Positions 25,662 to 35,600 of a stretch of DNA of 64,000 nt are shown in pieces. The translations under genes were made by a program, and so were the position numbers. The stretch lies in assembly GCF_049446075.1 (NCBI RefSeq), contig NZ_JBMSEB010000001.1:496001-560000 (forward strand). Direction: 5' to 3'. The notes beneath the pieces are model-generated. The model made no database searches and had not been told where the DNA came from. It saw only the letters and a list, made by a program, of their open reading frames with translations. Origin of the DNA: Humibacter sp049446075 (GTDB taxonomy: Bacteria > Actinomycetota > Actinomycetes > Actinomycetales > Microbacteriaceae). Numbering within the stretch: the first letter of the stretch is position 1; each line of letters opens with the position of its first letter.

Positions 25662-25970
25662 TTACTTGATGCCGGTGACCTTGACGCGCGTGAGCTCCTG
25701 GCGGTGGCCCTGGCGCTTCTTGTAGCCGGTCTTGTTCTTGAACTTCTGGATCACGATCTTCGGACCGCGGAGGTCACCGAGAATCTCGGCCGTGACCTTC
25801 ACCTTGGCCAGAGACTCGGCGTCGCTGGTGATCTTGTCACCGTCGACGAGGAGCACCGCGGGGAGCTCGATGGTGCCGTTCTGACCGGCCTTCACGCGGT
25901 CCATCGTCACGATGGTGCCGACCTCGACCTTCTCCTGCCGACCGCCGGCGCGCACAACTGCGTAAACCAC
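25662..25970 (-). CDS. rplU: 50S ribosomal protein L21
   Basis: A 102-residue L21: VYAVVRAGGRQEKVEVG, then KVTAEILGDLRGPKIVIQKFKNKTGYKKRQGHRQELTRVKV (positions 58 onward), the 23S rRNA-binding signature. First gene of the rplU-rpmA(-obg) operon. Confidence 0.99.
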   Translation of the reverse strand: MVYAVVRAGGRQEKVEVGTIVTMDRVKAGQNGTIELPAVLLVDGDKITSDAESLAKVKVTAEILGDLRGPKIVIQKFKNKTGYKKRQGHRQELTRVKVTGIK

Positions 25971-25990
25971 TACTCGTACCTATCTGATGA

Positions 25991-26006
25991 GGGGCCTGAC
26001 GGCCCC
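25991..26006 (-). promoter_or_regulatory. GC hairpin in the rplU leader
   Basis: GGGGCC and GGCCCC form a 6-bp stem with a TGAC loop ending 20 bases before the rplU start. It is placed to affect ribosome access and could be part of a ribosomal-protein leader control element. I cannot match it to a named leader family. Confidence 0.35.
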
Positions 26007-26083
26007 AGACTGACGTTGATTTTCGCTGGTCACGCCCCCAGTGGGAGAAGGGTTCGAGCCAGAAAACGAAAGAGTGTTGGCCG

Positions 26084-26111
26084 CGATAAGTCGGCGCACA
26101 CCAACGGTCAA
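26084..26111 (-). promoter_or_regulatory. Candidate promoter of rplU-rpmA
   Basis: On the minus strand TTGACC (26111-26106) is followed after 16 bases by TTATCG (26089-26084). The -35 is close to consensus and the -10 is weaker. A start near 26077 would give a leader of about 105 bases containing the GC hairpin. Confidence 0.4.
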
Positions 26112-26165
26112 CCTTACCAGACGCCTGCTGAGCCCTCAAACCGAGGCGGCCGTAGACTCGCGGGC

Positions 26166-26438
26166 ATGGCGATCCTCATCGACACTCCGATGTGGCCGAA
26201 CCACGGCACGCTGTGGGCCCATCTCGTCAGCGACGCCTCCGTCGACGAGCTCCATGCGTTCGCACGGGCCAACGGCGTACCCGAGCGGGCTTTCGATCTC
26301 GACCATTACGACGTTCCGGCCGCCAGACACGCCGATCTCGTACGAGCGGGCGCCATTCCGGTTTCGAACCGCGACCTGGTCCAGCGACTTGTGGCGAGCG
26401 GATTGCGGGTCAGACAGGCGCAGCGCCGCGATCGTTGA
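26166..26438 (+). CDS. DUF4031 domain protein
   Basis: A 90-residue protein matching the small actinobacterial DUF4031 family: MAILIDTPMWPNHGTLWAHLVSD, then LHAFARANGVPERAFDLDHYDVPAARHADLVRAGA. Asp, His and Trp positions near the start look metal-site-like, but no activity is known. The start is fixed by the conserved MAILID; the frame is open far upstream through rplU as a shadow. Convergent with rne. Confidence 0.87.
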   Translation: MAILIDTPMWPNHGTLWAHLVSDASVDELHAFARANGVPERAFDLDHYDVPAARHADLVRAGAIPVSNRDLVQRLVASGLRVRQAQRRDR

Positions 26439-26502
26439 CCGCGGCGCCCCCGCCGAAACGCTTCCGAACGCCCGAGGTCGAGCTCTTCAGACCAGCGCCC
26501 GC

Positions 26503-29148
26503 TCAGCTCGCCGCAGAGTCGTCCTGCTGCCCCGCAACCACGCCTCCCGTGAGTCCCGCTGTGGTCACGCGCCGACGCGATCGGCCCTGCCCCGGCTGCT
26601 TGGGTTCGGGAAGCGCGTCGAGCACGGATCCGAGGAGTTCCTGCGCTTGCACCAGATCCACCTTGGGCTTCTTGGGCTCTGGATGCGTCGCCACGGGGAT
26701 ATCGAGAATCGACAGCGGACCCGCGGCCTCCTGGGCTACCGGCTCAGGGGCGGCCGACGGCGCAGTCTGCGACAGGGCGGCATCCTCGCTCGGCTGCTCT
26801 TCAGCCCTCTCATCCGCAGGCGCACCCGACTGGCGGCGGGAGTCGCGGCCGCGGTTCCCGCGCCTGCTGCGCGGCGCATCCTGGCGCTGCCTCGAGTCGC
26901 TTTCGCCCGACTCCGCACCGACCGGAGGAGTGGTTTCGGTCTCATCGGCACTCTCGCCGTCGCCGAGTAGATGCTTCGGACCCGCATCGCCGTGCTCCGC
27001 CGCCTCGTGGTGGTTGTGCAGAGTGCTGGCCGCGATCTGGGCGAGCGCGTTCTTCGCGTCGTCTGTGATGGCGTGCGTCACGACATGGCTGCCCGTCGAA
27101 GTGCTGCCGTTGCCATTGCCGTTGCCGTTGCCGTTGCCGGAAGAGGATGCGCCACCTTTGGACCCGCGGCGCCGCTCGGGCGGCTGGGGCGAGCGGTGGC
27201 GCGTGACGGGGTCGTGGTGAACGATGACGCCACGGCCTGCGCAGACCTCGCACGGCTCGCTGAAGGTCTCGAGCAGGCCGAGTCCGAGCTTCTTGCGGGT
27301 CATCTGCACCAGGCCGAGTGAGGTGACTTCTGCGACCTGGTGCTTCGTGCGGTCCCGGCTCAGGCACTCGACGAGGCGGCGAAGCACGAGGTCTCGATTC
27401 GACTCGAGCACCATGTCGATGAAGTCGACGACGATGATGCCGCCGATGTCGCGCAGCCGCAGCTGGCGCACGATCTCCTCGGCCGCTTCAAGGTTGTTCT
27501 TGGTCACGGTCTCTTCGAGATTGCCGCCCGAGCCCACGAACTTGCCCGTGTTCACGTCGATCACGGTCATCGCCTCTGTGCGGTCGATGACCAGGGAACC
27601 GCCCGAGGGCAGCCAAACCTTGCGGTCGAGCGCCTTCTCGATCTGCTCGGTGATGCGGTACTCGTCGAACGCGTCGCGAGAGCCCTCGTACGGTTCGACT
27701 CGTTCGAGCAGGTCGGGCGCGACCTGGCGCAGGTAGCTCTCGATGGTCTGCCTCGCGTCGTCTCCCGCGATGACCATCTTCTGGAAGTCCTCGTTGAAGA
27801 CATCCCTGACGATCTTGATCAGCAGGTCCGGCTCGCTGTGCAGCAGGGCTGGGGCCTGGACAGTCGCCGTCTGCTTCGAGATGTCGGCCCATTGCGACGT
27901 GAGCCGGTTGACGTCGACCGTCAACTGCTCCTGCGTCGCTCCCTCTGCCGCCGTGCGCACGATCACGCCGGTGTTCTCGGGAAGTACTTCCTTGAGAATC
28001 TTCTTCAGCCGCGCCCGCTCCGTGTCGGGAAGCTTGCGGCTGATGCCGTTCATGGAGCCATTGGGCACGTACACGAGGTAGCGGCCAGGAAGGCTCACCT
28101 GGCTCGTCAGACGCGCACCTTTGTGTCCGACCGGGTCTTTCGTCACCTGCACGAGCACCTTGTCGCCCGGCTTCAGCGCCAACTCGATGCGTCGCGGCTG
28201 GTTTCCCGTCTCGGCGGCTTCCCAATCGACCTCACCTGAGTAGAGCACCGCGTTGCGGCCGCGCCCGATGTCGACGAAAGCCGCCTCCATGCTGGGCAGC
28301 ACGTTCTGCACGCGCCCGAGGTAGACGTTGCCGATGAGGGACGCCTCCTGCGAACGAGCGACGTAGTGCTCGACGAGCACGCCGTCTTCGAGCACGCCGA
28401 TCTGGATGCGGCCGTCTTTCGAGCGCACCACCATCTGACGGTCGACTGCCTCACGGCGGGCGAGGAACTCGGCTTCGGTGATGACGGGGCGTCGCCTGCC
28501 GGCATCGCGGCCGTCGCGACGTCGCTGCTTCTTTGCCTCGAGCCGGGTCGACCCCTTCACCCTCTGCGGCTCCGTGATGAGCTCCGGCTCGCGCTGACGC
28601 CTGCCGGCCTCATCTTCTCGAGGGGTGTCGCCCGATGTGCCGCGACGACGAGTGCGGCGACGGGACGTCGCGCTCTCCTCGCGCTCGTCCTCGTCTTCGT
28701 CGTTCGGGGCCGCGGGAAGCGGCGGGAGCACTGGCGGCGCCTGGAAGAACAGCGCCGTGCTCGGAAGGCCGGGAGCCTGGGCGGCGTGCGCCGGGGAGCC
28801 AGGTGTTGTCGGCTCGTCGGTTTGCACACCTACCGACGCCGCACCGGAAGGCTCACCTTCCGGTGCCGACATGGCATCCGCACCGGCATCTGATTCGGAC
28901 GCTTGCTTCGGCGCGGCCGTGTCAGCCACGTCTGTTGTCTCGGTCACCGGTTCTGGGATGGCTGGCGCCTGGAGCTCGGGCTGAGCGGCGTCCTCGGGGG
29001 CAGGCGAAGCACCGGCCGAGGCCTGCGCCGATCCCGCCTTGCGGCTTACACGACGGCTTCCGAAGAGCCGACCGCGCCTACGCTGCGATCCGCCGTCTCC
29101 GCCCCGTGCTCCTGATTCGTCCCATGCATTCTGATCGTTCTCCACCAT
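26503..29148 (-). CDS. rne: Ribonuclease E/G family endoribonuclease
   Basis: An 881-residue RNase E. Long Pro/Ala/Glu-rich arms flank the catalytic core, as in actinobacteria. The core begins at VDRQMVVRSKDGRIQIGVLEDGVLVEHYV with an S1 domain (LIGNVYLGRVQNVLPSMEAAFVDIG). The DNase I-like part has MTVIDVNTGKFVG and GGIIVVDFIDM, the Mg-binding Asp region, and EPCEVCAGRG is the zinc-link CxxC. The C-terminal arm holds a run of Gly-Asn repeats. I chose ATG 29148 (MVENDQNAWDE) over 29172. Its 5' leader is long. Confidence 0.93.
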   Translation of the reverse strand: MVENDQNAWDESGARGGDGGSQRRRGRLFGSRRVSRKAGSAQASAGASPAPEDAAQPELQAPAIPEPVTETTDVADTAAPKQASESDAGADAMSAPEGEPSGAASVGVQTDEPTTPGSPAHAAQAPGLPSTALFFQAPPVLPPLPAAPNDEDEDEREESATSRRRTRRRGTSGDTPREDEAGRRQREPELITEPQRVKGSTRLEAKKQRRRDGRDAGRRRPVITEAEFLARREAVDRQMVVRSKDGRIQIGVLEDGVLVEHYVARSQEASLIGNVYLGRVQNVLPSMEAAFVDIGRGRNAVLYSGEVDWEAAETGNQPRRIELALKPGDKVLVQVTKDPVGHKGARLTSQVSLPGRYLVYVPNGSMNGISRKLPDTERARLKKILKEVLPENTGVIVRTAAEGATQEQLTVDVNRLTSQWADISKQTATVQAPALLHSEPDLLIKIVRDVFNEDFQKMVIAGDDARQTIESYLRQVAPDLLERVEPYEGSRDAFDEYRITEQIEKALDRKVWLPSGGSLVIDRTEAMTVIDVNTGKFVGSGGNLEETVTKNNLEAAEEIVRQLRLRDIGGIIVVDFIDMVLESNRDLVLRRLVECLSRDRTKHQVAEVTSLGLVQMTRKKLGLGLLETFSEPCEVCAGRGVIVHHDPVTRHRSPQPPERRRGSKGGASSSGNGNGNGNGNGSTSTGSHVVTHAITDDAKNALAQIAASTLHNHHEAAEHGDAGPKHLLGDGESADETETTPPVGAESGESDSRQRQDAPRSRRGNRGRDSRRQSGAPADERAEEQPSEDAALSQTAPSAAPEPVAQEAAGPLSILDIPVATHPEPKKPKVDLVQAQELLGSVLDALPEPKQPGQGRSRRRVTTAGLTGGVVAGQQDDSAAS
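27106..27140 (-). repeat. In-frame hexamer repeat (Gly-Asn)n in rne
   Basis: Five or more tandem copies of a GGCAAC-type hexamer (one copy varies as GGCAAT) encode alternating Gly-Asn residues in the C-terminal arm just after the catalytic core. Hexamer copy number can change without shifting frame, so linker length may vary between strains. Confidence 0.8.
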
Positions 29149-29578
29149 CGCTGGTGCACTCCTCGACCGCACGGCGCACGCGCGCGCCCGGTACGGATGT
29201 ACTCATGCGGACGGCGCGTTGTGCGCTCGTTCGCCAATCCTCGGTTCGACGTACGAAACGGTGCGCGATGGTTCCGGCGCTTCGTGGTGCCGGCCTCCCG
29301 TCGTCGATTCCGAGGGAGCCGCTACGCGGGCCCGCCGGTCGTGCGATCGGGATCGCTGCTCTCGCTTTCGTTCGCCTGTCCCCTGTCTCGTCTGCACTGT
29401 CTTCTCGTCCGATCGCGCGCGACCGGACCACCCGGCATCCGCCGTTGTGGCGCTGCCTGGAAAAGCTTCTTCGACGCCTTCCGGATGCTCTCCGGACGGC
29501 TGGGCACCATTATCGCACGGCAGCCTGCGAGACCCGTTCAGCACCCGCGGACGTCATCAGGCGCTCTGCCATAATGCG
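29149..29578. other. 430-bp gene-free region between rne and the VKOR gene
   Basis: No open frame here looks coding. It holds the leader of rne and the start region of the divergent VKOR gene. GATAAT at 29514-29509 on the minus strand is a good -10 element and would give rne a leader of about 350 bases. CATAAT at 29570-29575 on the plus strand is a -10 candidate only a few bases before the VKOR start, so that mRNA may be leaderless. I could not place -35 elements. Confidence 0.45.
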
Positions 29579-30193
29579 ATGGTGTCGCTCGACTCCCCCA
29601 CCGAAACCAGGCGCCCGATCGGGCTCGCGATCTTCCTCATCGTCGCAGGGATCATCGGCTGGCTAGCCGCATTCGCGCTGACGCTCGACAAGTTCACCTT
29701 GCTCGAGCATCCAGCCGCCCAGCTGACCTGCAACATCAATCCTTTGGTGGGGTGCGGCAAGAACCTGGGTTCCTGGCAGGGGGCGGTACTCGGTTTCCCG
29801 AACCCACTCATCGGCATCGCCTGCTGGGCCGCACCGATAGCGGTGGGCGTGGGCATCCTGGCGGGCGCGCGCTTCCGGCGGTGGTTCTGGATGCTTTTCA
29901 ACTTGGGCGTGCTCGGCGCGATGGTGCTCGTGGTCTTCCTGATCTACTCGAGCCTGTACGACCTGTACGTGTTGTGCCCGTACTGCATGATCACGTGGGT
30001 AGCGACCATCCCCACGTTCTGGACAGTGACGTTCTACAACCTCAAAGAGGGCAACATCCCGACGAACGCCCGCGTTCGCGGCCTCTTCGAGACGCTCTAC
30101 AGCTGGATCCCGCTCATCACGCTGATCTCCTACGTGATCGTCGCCGTGCTTGCCCAGGTCCAGGTGCAGTGGATTCCCAACGCCTTCCGCTGA
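29579..30193 (+). CDS. Vitamin K epoxide reductase (VKOR) family membrane protein
   Basis: A 204-residue membrane protein with four or five helices. The redox-active CxxC is in YVLCPYCMITW and the loop cysteine pair in TCNINPLVGCG. In bacteria VKOR reoxidises DsbA-like proteins and passes electrons to menaquinone. No Dsb partner adjoins; the only thioredoxin-fold protein in the window (57636-58235) looks cytoplasmic. Start MVSLDS; the GTG three bases later is an alternative if the mRNA is leaderless. Confidence 0.92.
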   Translation: MVSLDSPTETRRPIGLAIFLIVAGIIGWLAAFALTLDKFTLLEHPAAQLTCNINPLVGCGKNLGSWQGAVLGFPNPLIGIACWAAPIAVGVGILAGARFRRWFWMLFNLGVLGAMVLVVFLIYSSLYDLYVLCPYCMITWVATIPTFWTVTFYNLKEGNIPTNARVRGLFETLYSWIPLITLISYVIVAVLAQVQVQWIPNAFR

Positions 30194-30277
30194 TCCGGCG
30201 ACGCGGTGCTGATGACGGCCCGAGCCCAGCCCGAATGCTGAGGCGCGGATCTCATCGACGATCGGCCGGAAACGCAC

Positions 30278-30316
30278 GATGCGCCGGACGGAACTCAGGT
30301 CTCCGTCCGGCGCATC
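30278..30316. terminator. Bidirectional terminator between VKOR and ndk
   Basis: A perfect 15-bp inverted repeat (arms 30278-30292 and 30302-30316, beginning GATGCGCC) with a 9-base loop. It lies between the convergent ends of the VKOR and ndk genes. No strong T run flanks it, as is common in high-GC genomes. Confidence 0.7.
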
Positions 30317-30357
30317 GCCGAATCGCCGGCGATCATGCCGATGTGGTCGAGGTCAGG

Positions 30358-30774
30358 TCAAAACCACAGGGCGAGCTCGCGAACAGCGCTTTCTGGCGAG
30401 TCGGAGCCGTGCACGAGGTTCTGCTGTACGGCCAGACCCCAGTCCCGGGCGAGATCGCCGCGGATCGTGCCGGGAGCGGCGGTCGTCGGATCCGTCGCAC
30501 CGGCGAGTGAACGGAACCCCTCGATGACCCGGTTGCCCGCGACGCGGATGGCGACGATGGGCCCGGACTCCATGAATTCCACCAGCGGCTCGTAGAACGG
30601 CTTGCCCTGGTGTTCGGCGTAGTGCTGCGCAAGCAACTCCCTATCGGGCTCCACCAGCTTGATATCGACGAGCGCGTAGCCCTTCGCCTCGATGCGGCGG
30701 AGTATTTCGCCGGTCAGTCCTCTGGCGACGCCGTCGGGCTTCACGAGCACCAGGGTCTCTTGGATGGTGGTCAT
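30358..30774 (-). CDS. ndk: Nucleoside diphosphate kinase
   Basis: A 138-residue kinase exchanging phosphate between nucleoside tri- and diphosphates. ETLVLVKPDGVARGL opens the fold. The catalytic histidine is in NLVHGSDSPESA, and GTIRGDLA is present. Its ATG overlaps the stop of the DUF4233 gene (ATGA). Confidence 0.98.
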   Translation of the reverse strand: MTTIQETLVLVKPDGVARGLTGEILRRIEAKGYALVDIKLVEPDRELLAQHYAEHQGKPFYEPLVEFMESGPIVAIRVAGNRVIEGFRSLAGATDPTTAAPGTIRGDLARDWGLAVQQNLVHGSDSPESAVRELALWF

Positions 30775-31217
30775 TCGTTCTCCTTGCGAGTTGGGTCAGG
30801 GCTTTGGGAATCGGATGATCGGTCGAACTCGTCTGTCTGAGCCCGGTATGCGGCACTCCTTCGGTCCAGGCGCGCGCCCGCGATCATCGCGTATGCCCAG
30901 ATCGCCGTGAAGATCACGCCGACGATGAACAGCATGCCGACCAGGAACCCGGACGCGACAACGACCAGTTGCGCGAACCAGCCGAGCCAGTAGCCGACTC
31001 GGAAACGCAGGAGCGGGATCGCCACGATCATGAGCACGATGAGAACGGCTCCACCGCCCAGTGCCTGAACCGGCGTGAGCGCGTGAAGCCCGAACACCAC
31101 GAGCGCCCCGAGGAAGACGACGACCAGTTCGAAACCGAGGACGATGGCGCCGAGGCTCTCTTGCGCCGTTCTTGCCCGGCGGGGACGTGCCCCACGGCTC
31201 GGCGCTTCCTCGCTCAT
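30771..31217 (-). CDS. DUF4233 membrane protein
   Basis: A 148-residue protein with about four helices (LGAIVLGFELVVVFLGALVVFGL, then ALGGGAVLIVLMIVAIPLL). It matches the DUF4233 family found between folC and ndk in actinobacteria. Function unknown. The start at MSEEAP fits the family; upstream codons overlap folC. It lies 31 bp after folC and is coupled to ndk, so ileS-folC-DUF4233-ndk is likely one transcript. Confidence 0.88.
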   Translation of the reverse strand: MSEEAPSRGARPRRARTAQESLGAIVLGFELVVVFLGALVVFGLHALTPVQALGGGAVLIVLMIVAIPLLRFRVGYWLGWFAQLVVVASGFLVGMLFIVGVIFTAIWAYAMIAGARLDRRSAAYRAQTDEFDRSSDSQSPDPTRKENE

Positions 31218-31248
31218 CGCTCGAACCTCGAAGTACCGCCCTGGAACC

Positions 31249-32619
31249 TCATTGCGTGCCGGCCTTCCAGTCGCGTTCCTGCGCGAGTGCGAGTGTTTCG
31301 CCGATGAGCGCGATCGAGCCGGTGACCACGACCGCCCGCTTCGGGTCGGATTCCGCCCATTCACGGGCCGCCTCGATCGCCTCCGAGAGATCCTCATGCG
31401 CCTCGGCGTGCTCGTGCGTCCACTCCTCGACGTGGTCGGCCAGCTCTGCAGACGACGTGGAGCGTTCCGAATGGGACTGGGTCACGAAGATGCGGGCGGC
31501 CAAGGGGGCGAGAGCGTCGACGATGCCGTGAGCATCCTTATCGCGCAAGATGCCGAGCACGAATGCGATTTCGTTGAAGTCGAAGAACTCAGGCAGAGCC
31601 TTCGCGAGGGTGAGTGCCCCGGCCGGATTGTGCGCCGCATCGACGAGAACAGTCGGCTCGGTGCCGATGAGCTGCAGCCTGCCCGGCGAGGTGACTGTTG
31701 CGAAAGCCTCCTCCAGAAGCGGACCGCGCAGCGGTTCGACGCCGTCGCCGAGGAACGTCTCGACGGCCGCCACGGCCACCGCCGCGTTCTGCGCCTGGTG
31801 TGCGCCGTACAGCGGAAGGAACAGGTCGCTGTACGTTCCCGCGCGCCCGCGGATCGTGACCAGTTGCCCGCCGACTGCGACGGCGTCGCTCTGCACGTCG
31901 AATTCCGCGGGCTGGAAAGTGATGGATGCCTCGCGCAACTCAGCGGCTCTCTGCAGTTCCTGCGTCGCGGCATCCACCTGCGCGGCGCTGACCACGGATG
32001 CCGCCGGCTTGATGATGCCGCTCTTGGTGCGCGCGATCTCGGCGATGGTCGAGCCCAGCCGATCCGTGTGGTCGAGCGAGATCGGCGTGAAGACGGCGAC
32101 CTGTCCGTCGCCGACATTCGTCGAGTCCCACTCGCCGCCCATGCCGACCTCGATGACGGCGACGTCGACTGGCGCGTCGGCGAAGCAGGCGAACGCGAGC
32201 ACGGTGATCACCTCGAAGAACGTGAGCCGTTGCTCCCCCTGCTCGGCCAGTTCCGCGTCAGCCATCTGAACGTACGGCGCGATGTCGTCCCAGTTCCGGG
32301 CAAGGGCTTCGTCGGTGATCGGCTCGCCATCGATCATGAACCGTTCGTTGAAGCGAAGCAGGTGCGGGCTGGTGAACAGACCCACTCGCAGCCCGTAGGC
32401 ACGCAGGATGCTCTCGATGATGCGGCTCGTGGACGTCTTGCCGTTCGTACCCGTCACATGAATGATCGGGTACGCGCGCTGCGGGTCGCCCAGGAGCTCC
32501 ACTGCGCGACGCGTCGGGGCGAGCCTTGGCCGCGGGCTCCCCTCGCCCAACCTGGTCAGGAGTGTCTCGTAGACCGCGTCGGCTGCTTCGCGGAACTCGT
32601 CGTCTATCGCGTCTGTCAC
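31249..32619 (-). CDS. folC: Dihydrofolate synthase / folylpolyglutamate synthase
   Basis: A 456-residue Mur-ligase-like enzyme that adds glutamate to dihydropteroate and folates. The P-loop is HVTGTNGKTSTSR and the folate-binding loop is LFTSPHLLRFNERF. DVAVIEVGMGGEWDSTNV and LGSTIAEIARTKSGIIKP follow. GTG start overlaps the ileS stop (GTGA), so the two are coupled. Confidence 0.96.
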   Translation of the reverse strand: MTDAIDDEFREAADAVYETLLTRLGEGSPRPRLAPTRRAVELLGDPQRAYPIIHVTGTNGKTSTSRIIESILRAYGLRVGLFTSPHLLRFNERFMIDGEPITDEALARNWDDIAPYVQMADAELAEQGEQRLTFFEVITVLAFACFADAPVDVAVIEVGMGGEWDSTNVGDGQVAVFTPISLDHTDRLGSTIAEIARTKSGIIKPAASVVSAAQVDAATQELQRAAELREASITFQPAEFDVQSDAVAVGGQLVTIRGRAGTYSDLFLPLYGAHQAQNAAVAVAAVETFLGDGVEPLRGPLLEEAFATVTSPGRLQLIGTEPTVLVDAAHNPAGALTLAKALPEFFDFNEIAFVLGILRDKDAHGIVDALAPLAARIFVTQSHSERSTSSAELADHVEEWTHEHAEAHEDLSEAIEAAREWAESDPKRAVVVTGSIALIGETLALAQERDWKAGTQ

Positions 32620-35600
32620 TGCACCCTCTCCAGGCTCACCAGAAGTGCCGAGCCGGCACCGACCGGCGTGGATCCCGCGGCATCGGCGACCGCGTCGTCC
32701 ACATCCACATCCAGCTCGACTGCAAGCGTCTCAGAACTCACGAGGTCCGAGTGCGCGCGCACCGCGTCGGCACCGGCACGATCGAGCACGAGGCGCAGAC
32801 GGATGCGGTCGCTCACCTCGAGCCCTGCCTGCTTGCGGCTCTCCTGCACGACTCGAACGGCGTCCCTGGCCAGACCCTCCGCTTCGAGCGCTTCATCGGT
32901 GTTCGTGTCGAGCAGAACGAATCCCTCGTCCGGCAGTAGTGCCAGTGCGCGTCCGGTCTCGTCGGCGTCTGCCGCCTCGAGCACCAGGTCGTACTCGCCC
33001 TCCTGCAGCTCGATGCCGCCGGCCACGACGACGCCACCCGACTCGCTCCAGTCGCCCTCGCGAGCCGCACGGATGGCCAGCTGCACGTTCTTGCCAAGGC
33101 GCGGGCCGGCGGCGCGTGCGTTCACGGTGAGTCGTTTGCTCACGCCGTACTCGGACGGACTCTCGGCGGTCAGCTCGACGAACCGCACCCTCTTCACGTT
33201 GAGCTCGTCGCGCAGGATGCCCTCGAACCGTTCGAGCGCCTCGGCGCCGCGCGCGACCACGGTCAGCTCGGCAAGCGGCAGACGCACCCGCAGGCCAGCG
33301 GCCTTGCGCAACGACAGTGCGACCGAACTCACCTGACGCACGCGGTCCATCGCTGCGACCAGCGGCTCGTCAAGCGGATAGTCGGATGCCCGCGGCCAGT
33401 CGGTGAGGTGCACGCTGCGACCTCCGGTGAGGTCCTTCCAGATGCGCTCGGTGACGAGCGGCAGGAGCGGCGCGGCCACCCTTGCCACGGTCTCCAGCAC
33501 GGTGAAGAGCGTGTCGAACGCCTCCGCATTTCCGCCATCGGGTGTGACGCCCTCCCAGAACCTGTCGCGAGAGCGTCGCACGTACCAGTTCGTGAGCACA
33601 TCGGCGAAGTCGCGGATCTTGGCCGCAGCGAGGGTGGAGTCGAGGTTCTCGAGGTCGAGCGTCACTGCGTCAACGAGTTCCCTCGTCTTGGCAAGAAGAT
33701 ATCTGTCGAGAACGTCGACCGAGTCCGTGCGCCACCTGGCGTCGTACCCGCATGCGTTGGCGTAGAGCGAGAAGAAATACCACGTGCTCCACAGCGGAAG
33801 CAGCGCCTCGCGCACACCCTGCCTGATGCCCTCCTCGGTCACCACCAGGTTGCCGCCGCGCAGCACGGAGGACGACATCAGGAACCAGCGCATGGCATCC
33901 GATCCGTCTCTGTCGAACACCTCCGCGACGTCTGGGTAGTTGCGCAGCGATTTCGACATCTTCTGCCCGTCGCTGCCGAGCACGATCCCGTGGCTCACCA
34001 CGCGCTTGAACGCGGGCCGGTCGAACAACGCGGTGCCCAGTACGTGCATCAGGTAGAACCAGCCGCGCGTCTGCCCGATGTATTCCACGATGAAGTCGGC
34101 CGGATTGTGGTTGTCGAACCACTCTCGGTTCTCGAACGGGTAGTGCACCTGGGCGAACGGCATCGAGCCGGAGTCGAACCACACATCGAGCACGTCCGAG
34201 ATGCGGCGCATTCTCGACCGTCCGGTCGGGTCGTCCGGGTTGGGCCGAGTGAGTTCGTCGATGTAGGGACGGTGCAGGTCGGGTTCGCCGTCCGCGTTCA
34301 CGGGAAGGCGCCCGAAGTCGCGCTCGAGTTCCTCCAGCGAGCCGTACACGTCCACGCGGGGATACGCGGCGTCGTCGCTCTTCCACACCGGGATGGGCGA
34401 GCCGAAGTAGCGGTTGCGACTGATCGACCAGTCCCGCGCACCCGCGATCCACTTGCCGAACTGCCCGTCCTTGACGTTGTCTGGCACCCAGTCGATCTGC
34501 TGGTTCAGCTCCACCATGCGGTCACGGAACTCGGGAACGCGCACGAACCAGCTCGACACGGCCTTGTAGATCAGCGGGTTGCGGCACCGCCAGCAGTGCG
34601 GGTAGCTGTGCTCGTAGGATGCCTGCCGCAGCAGTCGCCCCATCGCCTTCAGCGCCTGCGTGAGCGGCTTGTTGGCCTCGAAGACCTGCAGCCCAGCCAC
34701 ATCCGAGACCTCCGGCAGGAACCGGCCGCCTTCGTCGACGGAGATGACGACAGGGATGCCCGCGGCGGCACACACACGCTGGTCGTCCTCACCATAGGCG
34801 GGAGCCTGGTGCACGATCCCGGTGCCCTCCTCGGTCGAGACGTAGTCGTCGACGAGGATCTGCCAGGCGTTCTGCGTTCCGTACTTCTCGGCATCCGCGT
34901 AGTAGTCCCACAGGCGGTCGTAGCGCACACCGGCGAGCTCTGAGCCGATGACCGTGCGCGAAACCGCCGCGCGGGCATCCTCAGCGGACTCGTACCCGAG
35001 ATCCTTGGCGTACGAGCCGACCAGGTCGAGCGCGAGGAGGTACTCGGCGCCGAGTACCTCGCCGCCCGCTCCTGGCGATCCGAGGTCCTCCCTCGCCACC
35101 TCGGCGTCCGGCGTTCCGTTCGGGCCGGCGGGCACCACGGCGTACACGATCGCCGGGCCGACGGCCAACGCCGCGTTGGTGGGAAGGGTCCACGGTGTGG
35201 TGGTCCAGGCGAGCGCGCGCACGGCCGTGAGACCCATCGATTCGGCCTTCTCGCCCACGAGCGGGAATGTCACGGTGACGGTCTGGTCCTGCCGCGGCTT
35301 GTAGACGTCATCGTCCATGCGCAGCTCATGGTTCGACAGTGGCGTCTGGTCGCGCCAGCAGTAGGGCAGCACTCGATAGCCCTCGTACGCGAGGCCCTTC
35401 TCGTGCAGCTGCTTGAACGCCCAGATCACGGACTCCATGAACGTCACGTCGAGCGTCTTGTAGTCGTTGTCGAAGTCGACCCAACGCGCCTGCCGGGTGA
35501 CGTACTCACGCCATTCGCGTGTGTACTTGAGCACGGATGCCCGCGCCGCCTCATTGAACGCGGCGATGCCCATCTGCTCGATCTGGCTTTTGTCCGTGAT

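Noticed and set aside
29219..29578. N-terminal extension of the VKOR protein
   Set aside because: Composition is Arg/Ser/Cys-rich and not membrane- or signal-like. A -10 element lies just before 29579.
31144..33336. A 730-codon plus-strand frame over DUF4233, folC and the ileS 3' end
   Set aside because: The opposite strand holds complete folC and ileS with catalytic motifs; this frame has only Arg/Asp-rich shadow composition.
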